From positions 44,225-108,224 of the forward strand of contig KV419404.1 of assembly GCA_001630475.1 (NCBI GenBank): a stretch of DNA of 64,000 bases. Direction: 5' to 3'. A program made the translations under genes and the position numbers. Source of the DNA: Sistotremastrum niveocremeum HHB9708. Its lineage: Eukaryota > Basidiomycota > Agaricomycetes > Sistotremastrales > Sistotremastraceae. Of the stretch, positions 12,144 through 22,598 are shown in pieces. The stretch's first letter is position 1. Every line of letters begins with the position of its first letter. A model generated the notes under the pieces. That model was not told where the DNA came from. It saw only the letters and a program-made list of their open reading frames with translations, and did not search any database.

Positions 12144-12584
12144 TCAGTCAAAAGACGAAGATTCTGACCAGGATTGAGGGCCGCGGGCACCTTGTCTCGT
12201 TGGTGGTTCGTGTAGGTCGGGTTTCAATCGAGGATGAGTTTCCGAAGTCAAATCAGCGGTGAATCCTAAGACGATCTCCGAGCTGCAGGGATCCATCGAG
12301 AATATGTACAATTTCACTGACAGTAAGACAGGGAGTATTGACGTTTTTAACGACGGTTTCCAAGAGCTGTCTTGCGGTCCTAATGCCCTCAGCAGGTCGA
12401 ACAGTTGGTTGCGGAAATGAAAAACTTCAGCGAAATTCAAGAAAGGTATCTGAGATCCTGGATCCCGCTGCCTCCAGAAACATCTTTCGTCAGGCCTCAG
12501 ACTGGCCGGTCTCCTGATTGTGATTGAGGTTTTCGTCAATCTCACGCGAGGGGCTTCACCGTACCTGAAATCCCAAAGTTGCAT
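12144..12584 (-). pseudogene. Possible upstream relic between hydrolase and plus-strand fragment
   Basis: Minus-strand stretch conserved between the arms (counterpart about 3060-3420 on the left). One frame reads RTARQLLETVVKNVN followed by LTVSEIVHILDGSLQLGDRL, with a similar string in the left arm. These look protein-like (helix, then ILDGSL.LGDRL), but stops and frame changes surround them. It could be the N-terminal half of the decayed hydrolase or part of a different dead gene. I cannot tell which. Confidence 0.3.
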
Positions 12585-12994
12585 CCCATCGGTCGATCAT
12601 GCAGCAATGAGATCAGTCAATTGCCAGGCGAGTCTCAGCCATGGATCAAGGAGGATTCAGGGCAAGTGACTGCAATTGCGCAAGTCTGATGCGGACAGAG
12701 GAGCTGGTTGAGTCCAAAATTCTAGTGATCGAATGGGGTCAGGTAACTTCATTGGAGAATGGACACGTACTCTCACGGATCCTGAGAGCACTTATTCCGT
12801 CAAGGCTGTTGGCTCATTGAGGTGTGCTGTATGTCATGATCATGAGATATCGAGCGATCGAGCACCGTCCGTTGAATCTCGCCGTGCGATGCAAAGCTCT
12901 ATGCAGTGTTGTCGCTGCACGGCTTGTGGGAGGATATCAATGGCCTCCTGGAGGGAAAGGAACAATCTGTAGCCGAGTTTTCAATGCCTTTGCA

Positions 12995-13315
12995 GTTCTC
13001 GTTTCAAGATGACGCTCACTGACAGGCTGAGCAAGAGGCAGAGCTTGCTCGCCGCGGACTCAGAATTTGCTCCGACACCTTGGCCCTCGATGCCACCAGT
13101 CATTCGAGGTCTCGATAATCAACATGATTTTGTCTACAACTACAATTCTTCGATCCTCGAGGCACTTTGACCGCGATGAATTCACGCCCCTCATTCTTCG
13201 AAAACATATGCACATGGAGATGGCAGAGATCTTGGCGGGCCAGTTTCGTGCATTTGCGGCCACGCTAAATATTCATCAATGTATGTTTCAGGCATGGACG
13301 CAGGCCTCATATTGA
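12995..13315 (+). pseudogene. Decayed plus-strand coding fragment, right arm
   Basis: Counterpart of 3890-4119. One frame starts MTLTDRLSKRQSLLAADSEF and runs through APTPWPSMPP and an FVYNYNSSILEAL string to a stop. The next frame continues with FTPLILRKHMHMEMAEILAGQF and RAFAATLNIHQ. The frame break between the two stretches marks it as broken unless an intron bridges it. The family is not recognised. Confidence 0.4.
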
Positions 13316-15325
13316 TATCCAGAGAAACTAGACGGGTTGGGAAAAGGTGAATTTTCTGTAATGGGGACCGCGACTGTCACTGATATAATGGCAGACGCAT
13401 CCGCTGAAACTTGGCTGAACTGGGACTATCAACGCTAGATGCATCGCGACAGATTGGATTGCCGTTCGCATTCACAATAACTCGACACAGGAACCTCGTG
13501 GAATTGAAGTCCATGCCGGCTTCCCTGATTATTCAAGTTTTGATCCGAATTTAGGTGGGTTGTTCACTTTCCAGTCCCTGCATTCTACTGAGCGTGGTTA
13601 ACTCAATTTGCTTGGCTAGGTCCATAGAGGGAGGGTGAATCGCCGTTTACGCGTCGTTTGAAGTCGGAGACGAGGTGGATGTTAAAGACGATGACTGGCT
13701 AGTTACGTCGAAATTCGGTGCGTAACTTTGCTCAAACCTTTTATCTATTCACGCTGATGGAGGAATCAGCGTCTAGGTCTGATTCCGCTCTGAAAGCCTC
13801 GGATATCAGTGTCAGCTTTGATTCATGGAATTCTCTTTCGTTTTTGACTAGGGAGAACTCAGTCAATTCAAGAACGCCGCGAACGCGTACACCGAACCTT
13901 CGCACCAAACCCATCCCGTCGTTAACTCCGAGTCTCTCTCTTCGTGCAGCGCTCTCTCTTCTTTGAGAATGGCTGAGATGCTTGAGTGCGACTCTGTAGG
14001 CACCTATACCTCCCTTTTCTTGACACTCACAGTCTTCCATTATAGTGCGCATCATCTTTATAGTCACGCCAAGCTGACAGTCTCATATAGAGCCGAATAA
14101 GCAAAGCGAGGATCAATACCGCTCATTCGTTCGGGGATCATTGCGAGAAGAAGTTTCTCAGTGACTCGGCTAAGGCAAGCACAATGCGAGACACACTGAC
14201 CGGCGCTTTGATTTCTCAGGCTAATGGTGAGCCATCTGAGTATAATGGTACTCACAAAACTGAGGCGAATCTATTGCATTATGCATAGGAAGAAATTCCA
14301 TCTCATCGATTCATACTGAATATCATTGATATGATACACGACAGTACTATCAAAAATCAATAATGTCGCTCTTTCTTCAAGCTACGCTCCCTTGGTGAGA
14401 CTATTGCTGATTTTTTTTCGTCCGTCTAGTACTCACTCAATTCGAAGTTCTATGGTCGCGAGCCAGGATTTGCTCAATGATCCGTGGCCTGAGACATTGA
14501 CAACCTTCGCCTGGCAAAAATTTCCGTCATAACGAGGATTCTGAGAACATATCAATTCCACACTCTCGCCACTGTCTCGTTCAGGGAAAATGTCGGATAA
14601 TTGCCAGTGGCGATCCAGGTCCCCGGAGCACGGATATCCTCTGGCTAATCCCTTCTCGCGGTCAAAGGTCTACAATACAGGCAATACAACACTGCGGTCT
14701 GTTCCTCTCTCTTGTCGCGACACTGAATCTCAACCCGAAACTGACGTCAAGGGAAATAGCATCGTGATGAGATGATCGGTGAATGTGCTGTCGAGGTAAC
14801 ACAATAAACTCGACGAATGTCTTATCTCTCCATACGCGCCACTAAAGATCGGTCCATTCACTCTTTCATATTATCATCTCCTGATATTCGTTGCAGATGT
14901 TCTTAGCTTCCTATGACATGGCGCATCGAGCGCGTCGGCCTTGCTTGGGGGTTTATATATGCGCTTCAAGTCCTTCGCTATTGTGTGCTATAACTCTGCC
15001 TTCGATGTCAGGATAACATTAAGAGGAAACGGACCCGTTTTCGAGTGATTTCGAGACCTCTCGCTGCGTGACTGGAGTTGTGGATATTAGTCTTGAGTGC
15101 ATGGGTGCGGAGGGACGATTTAATGCAGCATAAATGGCAAATTTAGACTACCAGTAATTCACCACCAGTATTGTGTGTCTGTATGAGACTAGACCTTGTA
15201 GGCCAACAATAAAATAAAAGTTTCAACAAGCGCGATGCGACTTTGGCGCTTCACTTCAGCGCCTCCTGGGACGACTCAGATTTGCCTCCGCTTCCAACCA
15301 CATCCTGCAACTCGCTCGTGGTATT
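13316..15325. other. Gene-poor 2-kb spacer
   Basis: Only short open frames. The longest (minus strand, 13741-14067, 108 codons; plus strand, 13718-13966) show no recognisable motif. Bases 14950-14965 contain TTATATATGCG and 15200-15225 are A-rich just upstream of the next gene, compatible with core promoter sequence, but this is weak evidence. Confidence 0.4.
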
Positions 15326-17464
15326 ATGGCAACTCCTACTCGAGAAAACTCGGACCCACCTGTCGACGTCCCTAAGCCTCCGAACGACCTCATCTACCGA
15401 GCGGTCATAATCTGGACAATATCCTTTCACCGTCAAAAAGCGATTGAGCAAGGCCTTGGTGAGAATGCCGAGGATCTGGCGACTAAGTGGTCAAAGCCAC
15501 TAAGCACAGATCTTGACGATGGTGAGACTGATACTTTGACTTGTTCGATAATTAGACTGATGGGTTTTGAAGGCGAGACACACGATGATTGGATCAAAAA
15601 GATGTTGCCGACCCTCAACGAAGCATTTGCCCATCATCATCAGCTGCGTGTTGGTAGCGTCGCATTTCGTCCACCCCTGAAACTGGAAGGGGAAAAAGTA
15701 GAAGGGGCGCCATTGAGATCAGCAGACATGGAAGTGAGGTGGAATGAAGCCGTCAGACGTGCACTTGCAGACGCAGTGGAACCGAGAGACAGATTCCAGT
15801 GGCATGTGTTCATGACGATGTACGAGCTCTCATATTCAAGCGGATTTTATGTGGTTTTAACCCTGTATAGTCACGCTAAATGGTGCAGTTCAGCCCTTGC
15901 CGAGTCCGAGAACTGGACCCACATCGACTTGACCTGGACCGAAGAACACGTTTCGGCGATCACAGAACTGCTTCTCGCACAAGGCGATACTCCCGTGAAA
16001 TCCCTACGGCACTCGGTCCGTGATGCCACCGAGGACGATGCTTGGGCCTCCCAAATTCTCGAGTTTGGACCTCAAGCCACCTCCCTATCGCTCAACCTCA
16101 GATCCAGCCAGGTCGAAGCTGCTTTGAAGCTCAGCGAATCCCTGTCGTCTTTGGACACCACGAGACTCAGCATTCTTGACAATTCTCACGCCGAGGGTCC
16201 GCTGCTCCCCTCTATCTTGCCTCGCTTACCACTATTTGCGGGGCTGACGCAACTGTGCCTGGATGACGTGGCGAAATCCTCTCTCCTGCTCGTCCCAGAA
16301 ATCCTTAAAAAAGCTACACAGCTTACCAAACTTTCAGCTCGCACAGCAAAGCTGGAATACGTGGAATTTGCGACAATCGTGGCGATCATCGAGGCCGGTG
16401 AAAATCTCAGCTCTTTCGAATGCGCATTTGGTCCCGATCCAGAGGGGGCGTCTGCTTATTCTCCGTGGGTCTCTGTTGATGGGAGAGTTATCCATCGACT
16501 GAAGATGAAGGTGCTTCGTCTGGGATTTGTATGGGACGACGAGATCGGCGATTTCCTGAGTTCATATAAATTCGGATTGCGCTTGCAGTTTGAGGTCATA
16601 ATGAAACTGAGACCACTCAGCGCGATGCGTCCCCGCAACCGTCACCCCTCTTTCTACCTTCCTCGGCCGCTTGATAGATGGTCACAAAAGGCGACTTCGC
16701 TCAAAATCTACGCGCGACCAGAACTTTGGACGGCCGAATTTTCTCGTGACCCAGACTTCTCGTTCATCATCCACTGCCCGAACCCATTGGATGACGAAGA
16801 TCTGGCATCCAATTCAGGCTTTTGGCCCAGGACAACAACGCTCAACATCGACAGCCTGTTCGCCGGAAAAGACCTGCAGACCGTGCACCTGGAAGGCATT
16901 TTACCAGACTACGACTATTGGAGCTCCTTCTTCCTTCCTCAATGGACAGTATTGTCGGACCTCACCGTTTTTGGACCTGGGGTGCACGGCTTGCCGCGGG
17001 CGCTTCGAGATCGAAAACCGAGGAGCAAGCCGCACTTGGGTGAAAGCATTCAATTCCTGAAGGTTTGGGATGTCGATCCCCAAAACCCTGCTGCACCTCC
17101 GACACAGACTACGAGTAGCCGTTCATCCAAATCATCGTCTCAGGGAAAGAAGCCGCAGGCCCGGGTTGACACCATGGACTCCGCATTCTCCTACAGTGAT
17201 GTTCGGGAAAAGCGAGAAAACCCCCTATCATTTTTCGCGTGTCGGTCACAGTTCGAAAACCCAAGGGTCAGGGTGAAAGCGACAGACTCAGAGAGCATCT
17301 CTGCTGAGAACCCGATGTCACTGGTGTTTCCTGGTCGGGCAATGGACTGGCGCCAAAAGCGAGGTATCTACAAGTGGCTCATCACGTCCATGCCGTCAGC
17401 CTTGTTCCCGGAGTGGTTCTCAGACGGTTTGAAGTTTGAGGGATGTGATTTTTTGGCCCATTGA
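15326..17464 (+). CDS. Intronless 712-residue protein of unknown function, leucine-rich middle
   Basis: A single uninterrupted frame from ATG 15326 (MATPTRENSDPPVDVPKPPN) to TGA 17462-17464. This is unusual in a window where most recognisable genes have several introns. Residues about 230-440 show a loose leucine-rich spacing (ATSLSLNLRSSQVEAALKL, LTQLCLDDVAKSSLLLVPEI, ATQLTKLSARTAKLEYVEF) as in F-box/LRR-type solenoids, but no F-box is evident at the N-terminus. Residues about 590-615 are a Ser/Lys/Gln-rich linker. No catalytic motif, signal peptide or membrane segment is seen. It could be a lineage-restricted gene. The length and coding quality make it a real gene; the function is unknown. 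Confidence 0.75.
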   Translation: MATPTRENSDPPVDVPKPPNDLIYRAVIIWTISFHRQKAIEQGLGENAEDLATKWSKPLSTDLDDGETDTLTCSIIRLMGFEGETHDDWIKKMLPTLNEAFAHHHQLRVGSVAFRPPLKLEGEKVEGAPLRSADMEVRWNEAVRRALADAVEPRDRFQWHVFMTMYELSYSSGFYVVLTLYSHAKWCSSALAESENWTHIDLTWTEEHVSAITELLLAQGDTPVKSLRHSVRDATEDDAWASQILEFGPQATSLSLNLRSSQVEAALKLSESLSSLDTTRLSILDNSHAEGPLLPSILPRLPLFAGLTQLCLDDVAKSSLLLVPEILKKATQLTKLSARTAKLEYVEFATIVAIIEAGENLSSFECAFGPDPEGASAYSPWVSVDGRVIHRLKMKVLRLGFVWDDEIGDFLSSYKFGLRLQFEVIMKLRPLSAMRPRNRHPSFYLPRPLDRWSQKATSLKIYARPELWTAEFSRDPDFSFIIHCPNPLDDEDLASNSGFWPRTTTLNIDSLFAGKDLQTVHLEGILPDYDYWSSFFLPQWTVLSDLTVFGPGVHGLPRALRDRKPRSKPHLGESIQFLKVWDVDPQNPAAPPTQTTSSRSSKSSSQGKKPQARVDTMDSAFSYSDVREKRENPLSFFACRSQFENPRVRVKATDSESISAENPMSLVFPGRAMDWRQKRGIYKWLITSMPSALFPEWFSDGLKFEGCDFLAH

Positions 17465-18165
17465 TTCTTCAATCCTCCTCCATCGTTTCGGATTCTTCGT
17501 GCATACTCCGTATGCCACCTCATCAAACGCTTTCAACGATAAACTTCGTCGCCATCATCGATTATTTGTGCCTTTGAACTCTCGTGTTCCATGATATCGT
17601 TTACTTGTCGATTATTCTGTCGCACGCTCCATAAATTTTACCTGTATTGTTATTCGATTATGAAATATTCTAGGTGGGGATGCCCGTCACTTTAGTAAGC
17701 CAGAATTGTGAAGGGAGAACAGCGTCCAGTGATCAAGCATCAGTCAATACGGTGGGCACGCTCCGGCGAGAGTGACAGCCACAGTACTTGGAGAATTAAA
17801 TCGGGTGTGGCGGCCAGCAAGCATGTAAAGGGAGCTGAATTTTTTTCAGTCCTCACGCTCATGAAAGCAGTGGGATTGCTCGATAGGGCATGGAACACAA
17901 AGATCCCAAAGTGAGCCAACTGAGCAGATTCTGCTATAGCTGCTTCCGATACTCCGACTCCGATAAATCATCCCAGATTGCCAGTGAAGGGCATGAGCTC
18001 CCCCTCGAGCCCTCTGAGCCAGCACTGGCCAAGCAGAAGCCTCTTCTGTACATCAATGGATCAAGCTAGATCAGGGATACTACAAGCAGATGCTTGGTGG
18101 ATGAAATTTACTCTCCGAAAGGCAGACTTTACTCTCTAGCTTGTAAAGCCAGCGCGTTCCGTTGT
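17465..18165. other. Intergenic, nothing recognised
   Basis: Downstream flank of the intronless gene. AT-rich to about 17670, then mixed sequence. No open frame above 70 codons and no recognisable motif. Confidence 0.4.
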
Positions 18166-18380
18166 ATTCAGCATCGCAACTCTTCCCCGTACCACATACT
18201 ACAGCTGGCTCCCCTCCTTCAGCTCCTTGTTTTGCCACTCTCTATCGCTGAGGTACATCGGCGGACGGTCATTCGGTCTAGAACCCGGCAACAGGGATAC
18301 TGTTGTGGACGAGCCCTGGGCCCCCGTCGCTCAGTGCACACCGAGAGTCGTGCACCCCCCTCCCTGACTGGTGGTGGTGC
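18166..18380. repeat. Dispersed hairpin repeat, copy 1
   Basis: Shares with copy 2 (about 18780-19000) and copy 3 (about 37080-37275) a core of a perfect 6-bp inverted repeat followed by a GGGCTT/GGGCC-rich tail. In this copy the stem is CAACAG (18289-18294), loop GGATA, CTGTTG (18300-18305). Downstream, GAGAGTCGTGCACCCCC resembles GGGAGTCGTGCATCC in copy 2. Element class unknown; no terminal inverted repeats or poly-A tail seen. Confidence 0.5.
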
Positions 18381-18419
18381 CGTGTGTGTACACGATCCAG
18401 TCAGCTGAGGATCATTTGC

Positions 18420-18790
18420 CTTCAAGATGCAAGTACTCAAGACTCAGTCTGCGTCGAGCCTGGCGAGGTGCGTGGCCTAACAGCTTTGGCCAAGAATTAA
18501 TTTCTCTCACTTGCAGCGCGACCCGTCTTATCCCTATTCCCTGCCAAGTAGTATGTCCTATCTGTGTCTCGCTTTCATCTTCCTAATCTCTGTTCAAAGG
18601 GGAGGGCTCGCGGCCCACTTCGAGGTCCTTTCCGAAGGCTTTCCAGCGTCGACTTCGTGCGCGTCGCTATCCTCTTCATCTTTGTCGCTACAGCAGCGCA
18701 CTCCCTACCAACCGTCTTTTGTGCAACTCTCCTGGGACATCCTCACCTCACTTTCAAGCTGCGCCTCAAACTCAGCAGGCACTGGCATAA
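18420..18790 (+). other. Possible decayed or low-complexity coding stretch
   Basis: Plus-strand frames across 18489-18790 are rich in Gln, Pro and Ser (for example SSPHFQAAPQTQQ near 18745), and splice-like junctions (TTGCAG at about 18517, TTCAAAG near 18600) could bound exons. No single intact model emerges. It may be the Gln/Pro-rich 5' part of a dead gene whose downstream part contributed to the adjacent repeat. Confidence 0.2.
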
Positions 18791-19010
18791 AATAACGGAC
18801 CCGTCGGAAATACATCTTCTTCACCTTGCTCCCATTCCACTACGGTCGATTCTCAGCATCGATCTCTTGTCCAGCCGCTCCCTTCCGCCCGCTGTCACAG
18901 CCCGGTTAATAAGAGGATTGTATTTATGAAAAACATCGGCAGCAGGGTACTGCTGTGAACGGGCTTATTGCATCCGCCGGCAGCGGAGGGAGTCGTGCAT
19001 CCTCAAGATA
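18780..19010. repeat. Dispersed hairpin repeat, copy 2
   Basis: Contains TCAGCATCGATCTCTTGTCC (18855 on), shared with copy 3, and the hairpin CAGCAG (18940-18945), loop GGTA, CTGCTG (18950-18955), followed by an ACGGGCTTATTGCATCCGCC tail that aligns with the other copies. Relative to copies 1 and 3, one stem pair has changed from A-T to G-C on both sides, so pairing is kept. Confidence 0.5.
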
Positions 19011-19861
19011 TTCGGTAGGTCAAGAACACGAACTGTCATCTCGCAACACCCCCACTCTCAAGACGTCGCATAACGTACTGCAAGTCTTGGAGTCCGGGTG
19101 CTCCAACCGACCCTCTGCTGTCTGTCACTAGTCTCGGTCGACAGACCAGAGGGGTGTTCTCCTTCCGTGAGTCGTTCATCGCATTCATAGTTATCTCAAC
19201 TGACTTAATTTATCCTCGTGCTCATCCCCGTGCTCGGATCTGCGAGAGGGAATGCGTTGAGTTCCAAGTCGATACAGTCGCTCTGATAATATAATACACT
19301 TTCCATGCTCAAATCTATCTTCGTGTCTGAGTACATGCATGTCCAACTGAACAATCTTGACTTGACTCTTGCGAAAACCTCGCTTGCAAATCTACAACGC
19401 TGTTCTGAGAATCAATTACATTGTGGTGGAGAACGAGATGAACAAGAACACTGGAATGCGAACTCCATGTCTGCCATATTGATCGATCGTCATTGACTGT
19501 TGTCGACTGTTAACATTGAAGAGTCTCACTCCCGCAATATCTCAGTAATTGTACCGAGTAGTACTTGCTTTATGTTACGAGTCATACTGGTTCTCGTTTA
19601 GCGTGATTCATTTACTGGAGAAGTGTACGGCGGAAACGAATTTGTGTCGAGTACGAGCATCACAGCAAGATAACATTCGTCAGGTCGCATGGCAAGCCCG
19701 AATATGACGGATAGTCACAGTATTTGAAGTTCGTGTTTGGTTCAGACCTTACTGTAGTACATCGAAGCGTCCTAATCATAAGGATCCTGGCGTGCTGGAA
19801 TCGAGCTCAATATAGTTGTGAGCCGACAGGACAAATCCGTACCTTTTATGACGGACGTCGA
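19011..19861. other. Intergenic, nothing recognised
   Basis: No open frame with recognisable protein sequence lies between the hairpin repeat and the 3' end of the hydrolase gene. Sequence becomes AT-rich towards 19560-19700. Confidence 0.4.
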
Positions 19862-22347
19862 TTAAATAACCATCCCGCGAGGCTTGCCGTGATTCAAAAA
19901 TTCGCCCGCCGATATTCCCAATCCACGAACAGCCTCCAGCAACTCAATATCCGCAACGCTCATCATCTGAATATCACCTTCTCCGCCGCTGGGAGCCAAC
20001 CAATGGAGTGCATCGACTTTGTGTTCGGAGGTTGGGAAGAAGGTTTCATCAGGAGTACAGAAGAGTCCGTCTTGAGGCAGAGTTCCTTCCAGGAAATAAG
20101 CTTTGAGGGCCTTGGCCGTGCAGAGCGACGCAGTGGAAAGGGAGCAGTGCTATGTAGAGGTTGAGAAGAGGATCACCAAGAGCCTGATGCCACTTACGCC
20201 ATTACTGTCTTGGATGATGAGACGCGATGAATCCCCGAGCAGGGTATTGGTAGCTTTGGCGTTGATCAGAGGCGTGATAGGCTACATCCATATCCCATAT
20301 CAGTAAGAGTTCTGTCCATGAGCCGCCTGAGAACTTACGTCCGCCTATCAACAGTTGATCAGCGAATTGCACGAATTCACGAAAGAAGGACTCACAGTAT
20401 TGCCAATTATAATGATAGGATACGAAAGAGTGTGATTGAAAGGACCAGTAAAGCGCTCCGACGCAGTCGCTTTCCACAAATGGCACGCGTCCTTGCTCAG
20501 TCCTCCAAAGTGTGGAGAGACCTGATTCGCCAAGACATTTTCCTCGATGAGATGCTCCAAAACTTCTTCTTCGTCGACATCCTCGTACGGAGGGATATCG
20601 GTGCAAGTGACCGCGGTGATGGCATATGCAGTCTGTGCAGGAACCGTGTTATTTAGAGTCAGCTCGGATGCTACGATGTTGAAGATAGGAGCGCCATCGC
20701 CGTTGATGACGGCCAGAAGGTCGGATGCGAGGGTTGGCCAGGATCGAGGTTGATACATCGCAACGAACATTCGAGCTTTTCGTGTACTCGCGTTAGTCAG
20801 AGTACTCCCATGAGAGACAAGGTGAGTACCTTGCACGGAGGAGGCTGTGAGGACGCCGGGGCGCTTTGCATGAGGAACAGGGAGCGGTGCTTGCGTCAAA
20901 CGGTCAAGCATGTCATCTACCGCCTTTGACAGAGTCTTAGGGTCGGACCCTAATTTTGCCAGACTACATCCCTCGGGACCCGCCTGATTGTCCGTCTCAC
21001 TTAGTGCAGATCACATAGACCGAGGAATGCTCACTTTACTGCAGGCTGCGTAGAAGTTTTGCAGGTCCTTCTCAGAATCAACCAAGTCGTCTAGATAATG
21101 TGAGTAACTAGTGATTGGGGTGCGAAGATGACTTTACATTTGTACCAATCGCTTGAAGGCACGGTAGCCCAGATCACAGGATCAATATTTCCGTCGATGA
21201 CAACGCGCCCGACGCGATCTGGGAACATATTCACGAAATAGCTACCGACGGCTGTCCCGTAGCTGAAGCCCCAGAAGTTCCTAATAGTTTCTTCGATATC
21301 AGGGATCCAGACTGTATTTGGCCGGAAAGCATACACTGGTTCTTCAGGGCCCTCCAAAACGCTGCTGATGCGTTCCAAGTCGCGTACAACAGTGGCCGTA
21401 CCAACGTGTCTGAGTGTCTCTCCCGAACGCTCATAGCAAAGCTGGGCGACGACTGCATCAGATGCCTCGGTGATCCGCACCTATTGGTCATGACCATCAT
21501 TAGATTCAGAATCGAGCAAATGAGACAGTGCTTACCTGTGTGACGTGCTCGTCGTATCGGCGTGGATCGGTGAGGTTCCAGATTGGAGGAGCTTGGGCGT
21601 TCAAAGAGAAGATATCCTGGGCTGTCTGCGAGGCGAAACACTCAATTCTCGGGCTATCATAGGTCTTGTTAAACGCGTCGATGGGACAAGTTCGCATAAT
21701 ACTAACGTGGTTTGATTGATGCCTCGGGGATCCCAGCTAACCTAAAGCTCAGAATTCAGGGGCGTCCATACATATATGCCGACACCTCGAATGCAACTCA
21801 CGATGTCATATTTTCCATCGACGATTTTAGAGATGTTCTCTGCTGTACGATAGATGAAGCTGACGCCCGAACCCCCAGGACCACCTGGGTTAGCCAGGAG
21901 ACTGCCTCTTCGGTCCTTCTTGTCTTTCGCGAGATAACGTGCTAGAGACAACGTAGCGTTACCGGCTGATGCGTTGAAGTAATCGAATGGAACACTGGAT
22001 AAGGAATATTGAGATCATGATTGACGTATTTCGAAGCCAAAAGCCATACTCTAGAGTCCCGCATTCGATGTTGTTACCGCAGGGGTACCAGGCGATAGGA
22101 CCTGACTGTGATTGAACACGATAGCCCATGAGTCTGTTGCTGCACGCATTGTACTAGCGTCATCAGAGTCAATCAATTCGGCACAGTAATAAGAGGATAA
22201 GCCGCTCACCAAGTATCCTGAACGATTATAGATCCACAGCAGACAGAACAGGAATGTCGCAACGACCATACTCCTCATGAGCCATGTCTTTCTGAGAGCT
22301 GGCTGAGCCCTATTGTTCAATGGAAGAGTAGTGTACGATTTCTCCAT
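19862..22347 (-). CDS. Membrane-anchored alpha/beta-hydrolase, TAP-like (prolyl/tripeptidyl-peptidase type)
   Basis: Starts at ATG 22347 (MEKSYTTLPLNNRAQ) with a signal-anchor (SMVVATFLFCLLWIY). Family hallmarks follow in order: FDYFNASAGNATLSLARYLA, the oxyanion region SLLANPGGPGGSG (about 21900), the nucleophile motif GFSYG (about 21270), DRVGRVVIDGNIDP, and the C-terminal TAP-like part with ITPLINAKATNTLLGDSSR, HCSL and the end GKPRGMVI at stop 19862. At least seven short introns are needed. The Ala-Asp before PITPL appears to come from a 6-nt microexon. By family these are secreted or anchored serine peptidases releasing N-terminal residues or short peptides; the substrate is unknown. It is the likely intact relative of the relics at 2.1-3.1 and 11.3-12.1 kb. 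Confidence 0.85.
20339..20344 (-). other. 6-nt microexon GCGGAC in hydrolase gene
   Basis: On the minus strand the exon ending ATAATTGGCAATACT is followed by a 51-nt intron (20345-20395, GTGAGT to GATAG), then GCGGAC, then a 57-nt intron (20282-20338, GTAAGT to GTAG), then CCTATCACGCCT. Joined, this gives IIGNT-AD-PITPL, the expected family motif around the catalytic aspartate. Without the microexon the Asp would be missing. Both flanking introns have good borders. Confidence 0.75.
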
Positions 22348-22598
22348 GATAGCTTAGGACAAGAGTCCTAAGTGCAGCGCACATGCTTTGCTTCACACGG
22401 AATTCGATCGAAATGATGTCGAGTCAGATGCCGATGGGCGACCGTGACTGATAGGCTGCGGCGGCCTAAGCCTTATCGCCCGCAGAGGGAATGATTGAAT
22501 AAAAATGCGATATTTATTGAATGAGGAGTATGCGATGCGGTTATAATACATGCAGGAGAGCGATAGAAATGGACGAAGCACCAGAATAATAAGAACTC

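Larger units (their letters stand above)
9295..13260. repeat. Right arm of tandem segmental duplication
   Basis: Partner of 1-4119. The first approximately 1.28 kb (9295-10580) is almost identical to the left arm and covers the 5' exons of the complete STAND gene. The remainder (10590-13260) is diverged, with a 126-bp block missing near 11167 and extra bases near 12890-12960. The contents are in the same order as in the left arm: STAND 5' end, decayed hydrolase, plus-strand coding relic. Confidence 0.85.

Noticed and set aside
18160-19010. Reading the hairpin repeat as a Gln/Pro-rich protein gene (metacaspase-like N-terminus)
   Set aside because: Some frames are Gln/Pro-rich, but no catalytic domain or consistent frame exists between copies.
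20202-20606. 134-codon minus-strand frame over the hydrolase
   Set aside because: It runs out of frame across hydrolase exons and introns; the other frame carries the family motifs.
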